Source of the DNA: Conchocele bisecta
Lineage: Eukaryota > Mollusca > Bivalvia > Lucinida > Thyasiridae
DNA: 64,000 nucleotides
Assembly: GCA_029237695.1 (NCBI GenBank)
Contig: CM055269.1
Span: 28,740,956 to 28,804,955 of the forward strand
Direction of reading: 5' to 3'
In this document: positions 11,701 to 24,599 of the stretch, one piece after another
How positions within the stretch are numbered: position 1 is the stretch's first letter
How the letters are laid out: the number at the start of each line of letters is the position of its first letter
Program-made: the position numbers and the translations under genes
The notes under the pieces: model-generated
Seen by the model: the letters and a program-made list of their open reading frames with translations, nothing else
Told to the model about the DNA's origin: nothing
The model's database searches: none

Positions 11701-14700
11701 CTGACAGTCGTGCCCCGTGAATCCCGGGCCACAGTAATACACGTACCTATCTGACAGTCGTGCCCCGTGAATCCCAGGCCACAGTAATACATGTACATAT
11801 CTGACAGTCGTGCCCTGTGAATCCCGGGCCCACAGTAATACATGTACCTATCTGACAAGTCTTGCCCCGTGAATCCCGGGGGCACAGTAATTATGTACCT
11901 ATCTGACAGTCGTGCCCCGTGAATCCCAGGCCACAGTAATACATGTACCTATCTGACAGTCTTGCCCCGTGAATCCCGAGCCACAGTAATACATGTACCT
12001 ATCTGACAGTCGTGCCCCGTGAATCCCAGTAATACATGTACCTATCTGACAGTCTTGTCCTGTGAATCCCGGGCCACAGTAATACATGTACCTATCTGAT
12101 TATCGTGCTCTGTGATTCACGGGCCACAGTAATACATGTACCTATCTGACAGTTGTGCCCCGTGAATCCCAGGCCACAGTAATACACGTACCTATCTGAC
12201 AGTCGTTCCCCGTGAATCCCGGGCCACAGTAATACACCTACCTATCTGACCGTCGTGCCCCGTGAATCCCAGGCCACAGTTATACATGGACCTATGTGAC
12301 AGTCTTGCCCCGTGAATCCCGGGCAACAGTAATACATGTACCTATCTGACAGTCGTGCCCCGTGAATCACAGTAATACATGTATCTATATGACAGTCGTG
12401 CCCCATGAATCCCAGGCCAAAGTAATACATATACCTATCTGACAGTCGTGCCCCTTGAATCCCAGGCCACAGTAAAGTATGTACCTATTTGATTGTCGTG
12501 CTCTGTGATTCCCGGGCCACAGTAATACATGTACCTATCTGACAGTCGTGCCCCGTGAATCCCGGGCCACAGTAAATTATGTACATCTGACAGTCGTGTC
12601 CCGTGAATCCCGGGCCACAGTAATACATGTACCTATCTGACAGTCGTGCCCCGTGAAATCCCGGGCCACAGTAATACATGTTACCTACTGACAGTCGTGC
12701 CCCGTGAATCCCGGCCACAGTATTACATGTACCTATCTGACAGTGGTGCCCCCGTGAATCCCGGGCCACAGTAATACATGTACCTATCTGACAGTTGTGC
12801 CCGTGAATCCTAGGCCACAGTATACACGTACCTATCTGACAGTCGTGCCCCGTGAATCCCGGGCCACAAGTAAAGTATGTACCTATCAGATTGTCGTGCT
12901 CTGTGATTTCCGGGCACAGTAATACATGTACCTATGTGACAGTCGTGCCCCGTGAATCCAGGCTCTGTGATTCCCGGGCCACAGTAATACATGTACCTAC
13001 CTGACAGTCGTGCCCCGTGAATCCCAGGCCACAGTAATACATGTCTCTATTTGACAGTCGTGCCCCGTGAATCCGGGGGCCACAGTAAAGTATGTACCTA
13101 TCTGACACTCGTGTCCGTGAATCCCCGGTCCACAGTATTTACATGTACCTATCTGTACTATCTGACTGTCGGGCCCCGTGAATCCCGAGCCACAGTAATA
13201 CATGTACCTATCTGTACTATCTGACAGTCGTGCCCCGTGAATCCCGAGCCACAGTAATACATGTACCTATCTGAAAGTCGTGCCCCGTGAATCCCAGGCC
13301 ACAGTAATATATGTACCTATCTGACGGTCGTGCCCTGTGAATCCCGGGCCACGGTAATACATGTACCTATCTGACCGTCTTGCCCCATGAATCCCAGGCT
13401 CTGTGATTCCCGGGCCACAGTAATGCATGTACCTACCTGACAGTCGCTGCCCGTGAACTCACAGGCCACAGTAATACATTTGTACCTATCTGACAGTTGT
13501 GCCCTGTGAATCACAGGCCCTCAGTAATTACATGTACCTATCTGACAGTCGTGCCCTGTGAATCCCGGGCCCCACAGTAAATACATGTACCTATCTGGAC
13601 AGTCGTGCCCTGTGAATCCCCGGGCGCAGTAATGCATGTACCTATCTGACAGTCGTGCCCCGTTAATCCCAGGACCACAGAAATACAGGTACCTATTCTG
13701 ACAGTCGTGCCCCGTGAATCCCGTGCCACAGTAAATTATGTACCTATCTGACAATCTTGCCCCGTGAATCCCGGGCCACAGTAATACACGTACATATCTG
13801 ACAGTCGTTGCCCGTGAATCCCGGGCCACAGTAATACCACGTACCTATCTGACAGTCGTGCCCCGTGAATCCCAGGCCACAGTAATACAGTACTATCTGA
13901 CAGTCGTGCCCTGTGAATATCCCGGGCCACAGTATTACATGTACCTATCTGACAGTCTTGCCCGTGAATCCCGGGCCACAGTAAATTACATACCTATCTG
14001 ACAGTCGTGCCCCGTGAATCCCAGGCCACAGTAAATACATGTACCTATCTGACAGTCTTGCCCGTGAATCCCCGAGCCACAGTAATACATGTAACCTATC
14101 TGACAGTAGTGGCCCCGTGAATCCCACCCCTATTTACATGTACCTATCTGACAGTCTTGTCCTGTGAATCCCGGGCCACAGTAATACATGTACCTATCTT
14201 GATTATCGTGCTCTGTGATTCACGGGCCACAGTAATACATGTACCTATCTGACAGTTGTGCCCGTGAATCCCCCCCAGGCCACAGTAATAACACGTTACC
14301 TATCTGACAGTCGTTCCCGTGAATCCCGGGGCCACAGTAAATACACCTACCTATCTGACCGTCTGTGCCACCCCGTGAATCCCAGGCCACAGTTTTATAC
14401 ATGGACCTATGTGACAGTCTTGCCCCCGTGAATCCCGGGCAAACAGTAATACATGTACCTATCTGACAGTCGTGCCCCGTGAATCACAGTAATACATGTA
14501 TCTATATGACAGTCGTGCCCCATGAATCCCAGGCCAAAGTAATACATATACCTATCTGACAGTCGTGCCCCTTGAATCCCAGGCCACAGTAAAGTATGTA
14601 CCTATTTGATTGTCGTGCTCTGTGATTCCCGGGCCACAGTAATACATGTACCTATCTGACAGTCGTGCCCCGTGAATCCCGGGCCACAGTAAATGATGTA

Positions 14701-15022
14701 CCTATCTGACAGTCGTGTCCCGTGAATCCCGGGCCACAGTAATACATGTACCTATCTGACAGTCGTGCCCCGTGAATCCCGGGCCACAGTAATACATGTA
14801 CCTATCTGACAGTCGTGCCCCGTGAATCCCGGGCCACAGTATTACATGTACCTATCTGACAGTGGTGCCCCGTGAATCCCGGGCCACAGTAATACATGTA
14901 CCTATCTGACAGTTGTGCCCCGTGAATCCTAGGCCACAGTAATACACGTACCTATCTGACAGTCGTGCCCCGTGAATCCCGGGCCACAGTAAAGTATGTA
15001 CCTATCTGATTGTCGTGCTCTG
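8719..15022. repeat. Higher-order repeat within the satellite, period about 2.1 kb, three copies
   Basis: The rare variant 'tgatttccggg' followed by 'ctctgtgattcccggg' occurs near 8719, 10818, 12903 and 15022, spaced about 2099, 2085 and 2119 bases. Between these anchors the order of variant units is repeated; for example, the run at 9088-9282 matches 11181-11375, and 9804-9992 matches 11899-12087. This indicates recent amplification of blocks of about 42 units. Confidence 0.8.
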
Positions 15023-16749
15023 TGATTTCCGGGCCACAGTAATACATGTACCTATGTGACAGTCGTGCCCCGTGAATCCCAGGCTCTGTGATTCCCGGGC
15101 CACAGTAATACATGTACCTACCTGACAGTCGTGCCCCGTGAATCTCAGGCCACAGTAATACATGTACCTATCTGACAGTCGTGCCCCGTGAATCTCAGGC
15201 CACAGTAATACATGTACCTATCTGACAGTCGTGCCCCGTGAATCCTGGGCGACAGTAATACATGTACCTATATGTACTATCTGACTGTCGTGCACCGTGA
15301 ATCCCGGGCCACAGTAATACATGTACCTATTTGACAGTCGTGCCCCGTGAATCCCAGGCCACAGTAATGCATGTACCTATTTGACGGTCGTGCCCTGTGA
15401 ATCCCGGGCTACAGTAATACATGTACCTATCTGACAGTCTTGCCCGGTGAATCCCGGGCCACAGTAATACATGTACCTATTTGACAGTCGTGCCCCGTGA
15501 ATCCCAGGCCACAGTAATACATGTACATATCTGACAGTCTTGCCCCGTGAATCCAGGGCCACAGTAAAATATGTACCTATTTGACGGTCGTACCCTGTGA
15601 ATCCCGGGCCACAGTAAAGTATGTACCTATCTGACAGTCGTGCCCCGTGCCGTGAATCCCGGGCGAGATTAATACATGTACCTATTTGACAGTCGTTCCC
15701 CGTGATTCCCGGGCCACAGTAAAGTATGTACCTATCTGACAGTCTTGCCCCGTGAATCCAGGGCCACAGTAAAGTATGTACCTATTTGACAGTCGTGCCT
15801 CGTGAATCCCAGGCCACAGTAAAGTATGTACCTATCTGACACTCGTGTCCCGTGAATCCCGGGCCACAGTAATACATGTACCTATCTGTACTATCTGACA
15901 GTCGTGCCCCGTGAATCCCGGGCCACAGTAATACATGTACCTATCTGACAGTCGTGCCCCGTGAATCCCGGGCGACAGTAATACATGTAGCTATCAGATA
16001 GTCGTGCCCCGTGAATCATAGGCCACAGTAATGCATGTATCTACCTTACAGTCGTGCCCCGTGAATCCCGGGCCACAGTAATACATGTACCTATGTGACA
16101 GTCTTGCCCCGTGAATCCTGGGCCACAGTAATACATGTACCTATTTGACAGTCGTGCCCAGTGAATCCCGGGCCACAGTAAAGTATGTACCTATCTGACA
16201 GTCGTGCCCCGTGAATGCCGGGCGACAGTAATACATGTACCTATCAGACAGTCGTGCCCCGTGAATCCCAGGCCACAGTAAGACATGTACCTATCTGACA
16301 GTCTTGCCCCGTCAATCCAGGGCCACAGTAAAGTATGTACCTATTTGACGGTCGTGCCCTGTGAATCCCGGGCCACAGTAAAGTATGGACCTATCTGACA
16401 GTCGTGCCCCGTGCCGTGAATCCCGGGCGAGATTAATACATGTCCCTATTTGACAGTCGTGCTCCGTGAATCCCGGGCCACAGTAAATTATGTACCAATC
16501 TGACACTCGTGTCCAGTGAATCCCGGGCCACAGTAATACATGTACCTATCTGTACTATCTGACAGTCGTCCCCCGTGAATACCGAGCCACAGTAATACAT
16601 GTACCTATCTGTACTATCTGACAGTCGTGCCCCGTGAATCCCGAGCCACAGTAATACATGTACCTATCTGAAAGTCGTGCCCCGTGAATCCCAGGCCACA
16701 GTAATACATGTACCTATCAGACAGTCGTGCCCAGTGAATCCCAGGCCAC

Positions 16750-18130
16750 AAAGGTAATTACCAATTTGTTACCTATCTTGGGGGGTCCCAGGGGGTTCCT
16801 TGCCCGGTTTTCAAATTCCAGGGGCACAGTAAAGTATGTAAAACCTATTTTGGACGGTCGTTTGCCCTTGTGAAAAATCCCGGGGGCCACAGGTTAAAGT
16901 ATGAAAAAAAAACCTACTTTTCTGTAACAGTCGGTGGGCTCCCGTTGGCCGTGAAATCCGGGGCGAAGAATTTTAAAAAATACATGTTACCTATGTTTGA
17001 CAGGGTTCGTTGGCCCGTGAATCCCCGGGCCACCAGTAAAAGTTTTGTTTATGTCTATTTTCTTGACAGTTCATTGCCCGTTGAATATCCAAGGGCCACA
17101 GTAAAAAAGTATTTGTACCTGTATTTTTTGACAGGTCGTTGGCCCTTCGTGAAACTCCCAGGCCCCAACAGATAAAAAAAAAAGTATTGTTAACCTATCT
17201 TGGACCCCCACTCGTGTCCCGTGAATTCCCCCGGTGGGGGGTCCACCCAGTAATTTACAAATGTAAACCTATTCTTGTAACTATATTCTGGAAACCAGGG
17301 TTCGTGGCCCCCTGTTGAATTCCCCGGGGCCACAGGGTTAAAATTTTTAAAACATGTACCTATCTGACCAGTCGTGCCCCGTGGGAAAATCCCGGGGGGG
17401 CGACAGTAAAATTAAAACATTGGTAGCGATTTTTGCCAGGATTAGTCGTTTGCCCCCCCGTGAATCCATAGGCCCACAGTTAAATGGGCCATGTATCTAC
17501 CTTACAGTTAGTTTTGGCCCCGTGGAAAAATTTCCCGGGTAGGGGCCAAACAAGTTTTTAATACATTGTTAACTATTGTGGGGGTACAAGGTTCTTGGCC
17601 CCGGTTGGTAAAATTCCTGGGGCCACCAAGTAATTTACATGTACCTATTTGACAGGTCGTTGGCCCCACATGAAATTCCCGGGCCACCAGTTAAAGTATT
17701 TTTGTTTAACCTATCTGGGGACAGTTCGTTTGGCCCCGTTGGAATTTGCCGGGCGACAAAGGTAATTTACATGTATACCTAATTTTCACGGGGGTGGTGG
17801 GGACCTAGGTCGTTGCCACGATTGAATTCCACCCAGGCCACAAATAAAAGGGGACATGTTACCTAATCTTGACCAGGTCCTTGCCCCCGTCAATTTCCAG
17901 GGGCCACAGTAAAAAAGTATGGACCTATTTTGGACGGTCGTTGCCCTGTGGGAAAATCCCCGGGGCCACAAGTAAAAAAGGTATGGGGGAACCTCCCTTT
18001 GGGGGGACAGGTCGTTGGCCCCCCGTGCCGTGAATTCCCGGGCGAGGAAATGAATTACCCATGGGGTACCTATTTGACAGTCGTGCCACCAGTTGAAATC
18101 CCGGGCCACAAGTTAACGTATGTAACCCTG
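16750..18130. other. Satellite stretch with systematic homopolymer expansion
   Basis: Units are recognisable but homopolymers are lengthened everywhere, for example 'gtgaaaaatcccgggggcc' and 'gtaaaaaagtatttgtacc'. The flanking units are normal. The one-directional pattern suggests an unpolished long-read consensus rather than mutation. Confidence 0.75.
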
Positions 18131-18988
18131 TATTTTGGGACTGTCGTGCCCCGTGAATCCCGAGCCACAGTAATACATGTACCTATCTGTACTATCTGAC
18201 AGTCGTGCCCCGTGAATCCCGAGCCACAGTAATACATGTACCTATCTGAAAGTCGTGCCCCGTGAATCCCAGGCCACAGTAATATATGTACCTATCTGAC
18301 GGTCGTGCCCTGTGAATCCCGGGCCACGGTAATACATGTACCTATATGACAGTCTTGCCCCATGAATCCCGGGCCGCAGTAAAGTATGTACCTATCTGAC
18401 AGTCGTGCCCCGTGAATCCCGGGCCACATTAATACATGTACCTATCTGACAATCGTGCCCCGTGAATCCCGGGCCACAGTAATACATGTACCTATCTGAC
18501 AGTCGTGCCCCGTGAATCCCAGGCCACAGTAATACATGTACCTATCTGACAGTCGTGCCCTGTGAATCCCGGGTCACAGTAATACATGTACCTATCTGAC
18601 AGTCGTACCCCGTGAATCCCAGGCCACAGTAATGCATGTACCTATCTGACAGTCGTGCCCTGTGAATTCCGGGTCACAGTAATACATGTACCTATCTGAC
18701 AGTCGTGCACCATGAATCCCGGGCCACAGTAATATATGTACCTACCTGACAGTCGTGCCCCGTGAATCCCGGGCGACAGTAATAGATGTACCCATCTGAC
18801 AGTCGTGCCCCGTGAATCCCAGGCCACCGTAATACATGTACCTATCTGACAGTCGTGTCCCGTGAATCCCGGGCCACAGTAATACAGGTACCTACCTGAC
18901 AGTTGTGCCCCGTGAATCCCGGGCCAGAGTAATACATGTACCTATTTGACAGTCGTGCCCGGTGAATCCCGGGTCACAGTAATACATA

Positions 18989-20419
18989 GAGGATATTCCA
19001 TCGTACATTTTGAATAGCAGCGGGAAATAATACACGAGTGTGCCTCTGCGCATACAACGAGTGAACGTAGCGAACGAGTTGCTTGCAGGGACGCGGACGG
19101 ACACAAATGTACTATTTCGGCTATTCAAACACGTGCGAATATCCATTTATTACACTTCTACGGCGGATATTTATTGACATTTAGTCTTATGTTTTGTGAG
19201 TATAATCAATGAATTGTGCTGTGTGGATGAATAGTTGAGTGCCGCTGTGCGATTTCCAACGTTAGGCTCAAAATAACGTTACGTCGGAAATCCTGGTTTT
19301 CTGACGTCACCATGTGGAGCAGACGACGTTTCAGAATTGAGTCGCTTAACGTCTAACGTCAATTTATGTGACAAACTTAGCTGGGAAACTGAGAGTCGAC
19401 GATTTCGATCTAAGTAGAAACTTTACATATAGTTTGATTATTGATTTGTGTATGATTCGTGAGCTAAGTACTGAGTATGCCTACCGAATCGTTTCGATGT
19501 TTGACAAACGGTTTGGATTCAGGAAGGAACGTAAACCATGTATACATAGCCTACATAGTGTTTCTGCCACCACATACTAGTTTAGTATATTTATTTTGTT
19601 ACAACGTGAAAATAAACTGTTAAGTAATTAATATTTCGTCTGAAAATTTGATTTGAGGCGGATTTCACAAGGTTGTTTATACATTACTACAATCCCGAGA
19701 GGAGTTGCTGGCCTAGCCGATCGATAAAAGTCAACAGTTTACTGTTGAAGCCATGTCGGCCTTGGTGGCCGAGTGGTTTTGTGCTGTGTTTGATTTACGG
19801 AAGTGGTGGCTGGAAGTTGGGTGGATGACATAAATGTATGATAGGTTTGTGTAATATGTTTAGCAACGTTGTTAGCAATAGGTTACTGTGGAAGTATGGA
19901 GGGACTGACGTGCGTACGCATTGACGAATAGTGACCTGCTTTGTCCGATCCGCTTTGTCCGACCTTCTACATTGCAATCAATGTCATGGAACAGAAACGT
20001 GACAATACAAATCACCATACCATACACTGTTACTGGGATAACATATATTAAGAAATTCAATGCGATGTATTCATTATACATTTTAAGTAAATACATCAAA
20101 ACTGATGCATTAGTGAAATTAGAAACTGAAACATGAAACCGGCTGACTGCTTTTTTGTATATCACAGTATTTTCTGTTTCTTTACGCATACATGTGTACA
20201 CTATAGTATTTTCTGTGTAATACAATATGCCCTTGATACATCAGGTGACGATGCAATCACCGACGTGACTCACTGTGGCTGGGTACAATGCAACCCATAT
20301 TGTCTGGGCGGCTACGTGTATCGAGTCTAGAACATATATATGGCCACATCGCTAACTACATGAAGAACTCATGCACAGTGAGGCAGGTAACTGTAAACCT
20401 CAATTTTGTTACATCCTGA
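18989..20419. other. Intronic sequence, no gene seen
   Basis: No splice-bounded exon or long frame was recognised. A weak inverted pair ('tattccatcgtacattttga' near 19004 and 'ctattcaaacacgtgcg' near 19121) flanks 19010-19140. Confidence 0.4.
19755..19779 (+). repeat. tRNA-like A-box fragment (Ser/Leu type)
   Basis: 'ggtggccgagtggttt' matches the D-arm/A-box of class II tRNAs (Ser/Leu). No anticodon stem, variable arm or B-box follows, so this is a fragment or SINE head, not a tRNA gene. Confidence 0.35.
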
Positions 20420-20424
20420 TATCA

Positions 20425-20739
20425 CAGGCGCGGATCCAGGATTTCGGGTTGGGGGGGGGGCCGTAACTATTTTGCAATACGTGACTATATTATCGAACGC
20501 GCTAGGGGGGGTCCGGGGGCATTCCCCCCACACCCCCACCCGGACATTTTTTGAAATCTACATCGCATTTCCTGCGTTCTGGCGCATTTTGGAGCAAAAA
20601 AACAACCAATAAACAATAAGTTCACAACGCGAACGTAGAAACGTACCTTGTAACTTGTAAAAATTCTTTACTCGGCGGACGAATTTTAGGGGGGGGGGGG
20701 GCGCGGGTCCGCCCCCCCCCCCTCCTGAATCCGCCCTTG
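20425..20739. mobile_element. Non-autonomous DNA element M8, 315 bp, with 5-bp target duplication
   Basis: The ends are CAGGCGCGGATCCAGGA and the inverted form of TCCTGAATCCGCCCTTG. TATCA flanks both sides (20420-20424 and 20740-20744). The interior carries long G and C runs and the 'ggtccgggggcat' core also present in the 2578-2888 element. It is non-coding. Confidence 0.8.
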
Positions 20740-20744
20740 TATCA

Positions 20745-23344
20745 ATACATATAATTTGCAAGTAGCAGCAAGATGCTGATGATTTATCAAAATTTAAGAT
20801 ATATCCACAATAATTGTACTTGGTTACATACATCGGCTCCAAACATACATGTTGCACCAACACAATATAATTGTTTGCTATGCCCCTGGATATGGTACAA
20901 CCGTACCAATAGTATAAGATAATATGATCTGCTCTTTATATATGCAATGTACCAATAGTATGCGTATGTGATATGTATACGAGTATTATATATACACATG
21001 CATATGCAGTTTCAAGTTAATGAGTGAAGCGGTTGAGGAGATATAACATACGTAAAATCTTTAACGCAAACAAAAATTTTAACGCAAACTTCTAAGACCT
21101 TTGACCTTGACCGTGGGCATGTGGGCAGCATGGGTATTGCGCACATTGAATATTTGGAGGATGGTAAACATGCATATTAAGTTTCAAGTCAATGATTGAA
21201 GCGGTTGTAGACGGCCCGCCAAGGCCAATAAAAGGCCTCCAATAAAGTTTTGATGGCATTTTTTGCTATAAATGGGTACCCATGCTTATCGACTTCTATG
21301 ATATGTAAGCTGTTGGATAGAGGTGGGTACCCCTGCAGATTTGACCTTTACGTGTAATTCTTTAGGTCATTTAGTGGTCATATTGATCCAAAATTTCTGA
21401 TTGACATGGGTGTATGAATGACAGTATATGATTTATAACAGCATTGATAGCCGTCTGATGATGAACTATTTTGGTAGCTATATAAATAGGGATTCGGAAA
21501 ATGCCGAACTAATGAGGAAAAGTCATGTCTGAAATTAAAGATGCCTAAGAAACAAGAATATATGTTGTATGTCATATCATTGTTGATATTTAAGCTATTT
21601 CAATAGCGATACTGATAATAAGTATATTTTTTGACGGAGACATTGTTTACAAACATACTGATACCATTTTTCTTAAAGTTACTTTTCGTACATTCAAGAT
21701 GGCCACCAAAACAGTACGTTTCATTAAATTCGTTCTCATTTAGCCCATTGCTGACAATGCAGAGAGTTCCCATTAGCATGTCATTTTCATGGGAATTTGT
21801 GACTAATATTATCCTTCAGTTTGTATTATTAATTAAACTAACAGAACGTATTTTAAAATTGGGACAATTGGAGCTACATTCAAAATGGCCGCCACCTCAA
21901 TTTTGAAAAGTATAAAATGAAATATCTCTGTAACCCGACGAACAAAAACTAAAATTAAGATGTCTTTTTACAGTTTTCGGTACAACATACTCATTGAAAC
22001 GCGTCTATTTTGTCTAGGCCTTCAAATTCAAGATCCGCCATATTGGAAACTGTGAAAAAAGCAACGTTTCTGTAGTCGGATAATGTCAAAATATAAATTG
22101 TATATCAGCAGAATTGATCTTCTTCGATAAGATGCTTCAGATTCTCCAGATATCTGCAGATAACAATACCACTATGACAACTGTAATACAGTGCATTATC
22201 AACCTTACAAAACGTTGTTATTGTATTATTTGTCAGTTTATATACGATTCCTTTTTTTGGTGGGACTGGATACTGCTTTACCCGTTGTCATGGTTCGCTA
22301 TGTATCATGTGTTGTGTTTTTGTGTTGCTGTCTCTGTTGGCATTACGAAGGTACATGTAGCTCTTTACATTCTGCAAATAAACGTACAGTACTTGTAGTT
22401 GTAGTTGACCAGCCACTGTAAAATACAACAAATTCACTATTGCAAACAAATTCCCTTACATATATAAATGTTTATGTGTTACTTTAAACATATTGTTTCA
22501 CCTCCTAGAAGTCAATGTCAGCACCTTTAAAATGCAGGACTGGTATGTGTTGTGGTATAGTGTGGTTTCTTGGACAGAATAGCACAGGATTATGATGAAT
22601 GATGAATGATACATCGTAATAGGCAACGTCGCATCTGGTCATACATGTATGTAGCTCTCAATACTATATGGTGATTCATTTGTGGGGATTTGTTGAAATA
22701 ACAGAGCGTTAGGATCCTTGTATCAGTGTGTATTACTAGTAAAAGTATTTTAATCACAATAGAGATAACTTGTTGCGCTATGTCAGAGCTATGCGGTATC
22801 CAGAATTGTCTGGAGTTTTATTCACATGATGACTTTAGGTCACATTTGAGAGTAAATAATGAAGTATACACCCTAATTTCCTTATCTGATAGTACTTTAC
22901 ATAAACAAGTGTCATTCTACTAGGCAGTATGCACGCAATGCCATTATCCCATGGATGGTCATATAATTATCACACATACCATGCCTGGTGAAAATTGTCT
23001 TCTTCTGTTCAATGCATGAAGTTGCCGCGGCGGCTCCCACTTATCATGCACAGTTCATGTTAGGAAATGCTCTAGTCGAATGAAATACTAAGCTGTAATA
23101 TCAGGTACACGTAAACTACAATACAGTAAGGCTAAACCATGCATGTAAGATATCAATTTACATTATTTGGATCACACCGACTGATACAACTGGCAATGTA
23201 TCACGCTCATAAATCCTTGAATTGCATACTTAAAGCGAGAAACAAGTCATATCTACGCGTAAGAATGATTATCCATCAGCAAATGAGGCGTGGTATTTTT
23301 TTAATTAGTTATGCTAATTAAATGAATCACCTGAAAAAATAATA
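20745..23344. other. Intronic sequence, old repeats only
   Basis: A motif 'tttcaagttaatgagtgaag' occurs near 21010 and again near 21181 ('tttcaagtcaatgattgaag'), with 'gacctttgaccttgacc' between them, typical of dispersed mollusc repeats. 'aaatggccgccacctcaatt' near 21882 and 'caagatggccaccaaaac' near 21695 are similar remnants. No exon was recognised. Confidence 0.45.
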
Positions 23345-23354
23345 TTTATGTGTA

Positions 23355-23629
23355 ATTGCCGCACTGATATCAGGGGTGATAATCGTGTTTCCTTAAAATG
23401 TTAACGCACATCACTATTTATTCTCTGCAGTTATTTTTCGATGAGCAATGATCATACTTTATAATCTGTCGTAATATTATTTTTTCAGGTAACGCATTTA
23501 ATTAGTATAAATAATTAAAAAATATCATGCCTCATTTGCATATGAAAATAACATTGATACCAACGCGCGTCACTATTAATAAAATAAATATTACTAAATT
23601 ATTATATCTGCATAGCGGGCACTCGTAAG
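23355..23629. repeat. Dispersed repeat R9, copy 1
   Basis: It runs from 'tcaggggtgataatcgtgtt' to 'gcgggcactcgtaag' and matches 54783-55041 throughout. It is AT-rich and non-coding. Both copies stop at the same 3' base, indicating a defined element end. Confidence 0.7.
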
Positions 23630-23635
23630 AGTCAA

Positions 23636-23733
23636 CCGCAATAGCTCAGTGGTAGAGCATCGGACTACGGATTGAAAGGTAGAGCATCGGACTACGGATT
23701 GAAAGGTCCCGAGTTGCAATCCCGACACTGCCC
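23636..23733 (+). pseudogene. tRNA-like pseudogene with an internal 27-bp tandem duplication
   Basis: 'caatagctcagtggtagagc' is a tRNA D-arm, and 'ggtcccgagttgcaatccc' is a T-arm with the B-box damaged (GTTGCAATCC instead of GTTCGAATCC). The 27 bases at 23651-23677, covering the D-stem end and anticodon arm, are repeated at 23678-23704. The loop 'ctacgga' would give anticodon ACG (Arg), but the stem is mismatched (TCGGA with TTGAA). It is not a functional tRNA as written. Confidence 0.7.
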
Positions 23734-23739
23734 AGAAAT

Positions 23740-24590
23740 AAAGGTACCGATATTTTATAATTCAATTTTATGAACTATTAAATTAAGTGATTCCGCATAG
23801 ACAGTGTATAGACATTTGAACCGTTATTTTTCTCTGATGACGTCGACGATTTTGCGTTTGCGTAAAAAACTTACTCCAACACGTGTGTTGTTTGTGACAT
23901 CATAGCAACTTAACTAGATGGAATATTTACAAAATTCAATGTTTTTTGGAAAGTACATTGTCTGTGCTACAAAAACTGTCAAAAAGTAAAAATGTGAAAT
24001 TCCGACCCTATGGTTGGAAATTGCACAGCAGAGCTCAGTTACACAACGACGTGTTTCCCGCGTTTTGATGTCACGCTGTCTGACGTAAAACGTGACGTCA
24101 TGTAATATTTTTGAAAACTTAATTACGCAGTCGTTTCTATGAACTAGATATAATAATTATTTGAGTGCATGTTTGGAATGTGTTCAACTATTTACATTAA
24201 CATTGTAGATTAGTTGAGACGATCACAATTGGACGAACTTTGTATGGTTGGAGTTTCTAATGTATATGGTCATGGTGGACGTCCTTAGTTTGACCTGGCG
24301 ATCAGTTATCGGCCAAATATGACCGATAATCCACACCGGACGGCCTCCGATTCTGTGTGATATTCTTTCGTACACACACATTTCGCTTTGGATGGGGTAT
24401 ACAAAATGCGAATAACTGAATAAATGCTGGAAACAGCGATTTGAAGTGAGTATATTCACACACCTAATACCTTTATCGATTGCCAGAGACAGAAGTCATA
24501 CATTTAATCGATGTTTATTGTGTTTGTGCGAGCCGGAAAAGATAGGGCTCTTTCTATAATAGCCATATTTATACTCACCTTTATAAATAG
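23740..24590. other. Intronic sequence, no gene seen
   Basis: No exon, RNA gene or clear repeat was recognised. A short palindrome, 'gtctgacgtaaaacgtgac', lies near 24077. Confidence 0.4.
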
Positions 24591-24599
24591 AATATGGTA

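Larger units (their letters stand above)
4440..18988. repeat. 50-bp tandem satellite, about 290 units, inside a Gene 1 intron
   Basis: The plus-strand unit contains 'gtacctatctgacagtcgtg', 'ccccgtgaatcccgggcc' and 'acagtaatacat', totalling 50 bases. Reading the minus strand gives the same peptide again and again in shifting frames (YYCGPGFTGHDCQIG, or ITVARDSRGTTVR). No frame stays open for more than about 130 codons, and 50 is not a multiple of three, so these reading frames are not genes. Variant units occur ('aagtatgtacctatctgatt', 'aggctctgtgattcccggg', 'ctgtactatctgac'). The minus strand is the transcribed strand of Gene 1. The unit resembles the 3' end of an EGF exon plus its splice donor. 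Confidence 0.97.

Noticed and set aside
4832..15562. Dozens of minus-strand open frames reading YYCGPGFTGHDCQIG-type peptides
   Set aside because: They are the 50-bp satellite read in shifting frames; 50 is not a multiple of three and no frame persists. They are not genes.
4440..18988. CRISPR-like array
   Set aside because: Units are contiguous 50-bp repeats with no unique spacers, in a eukaryotic intron.
19368..19580. 70-codon plus-strand frame with near-normal composition
   Set aside because: It has no splice sites, no similarity I recognise and no continuation; chance is likely in 64 kb.
22114..22421. 94- and 76-codon overlapping plus-strand frames rich in Cys and Phe
   Set aside because: They are AT-rich chance frames; neither has exon boundaries or a recognisable motif.
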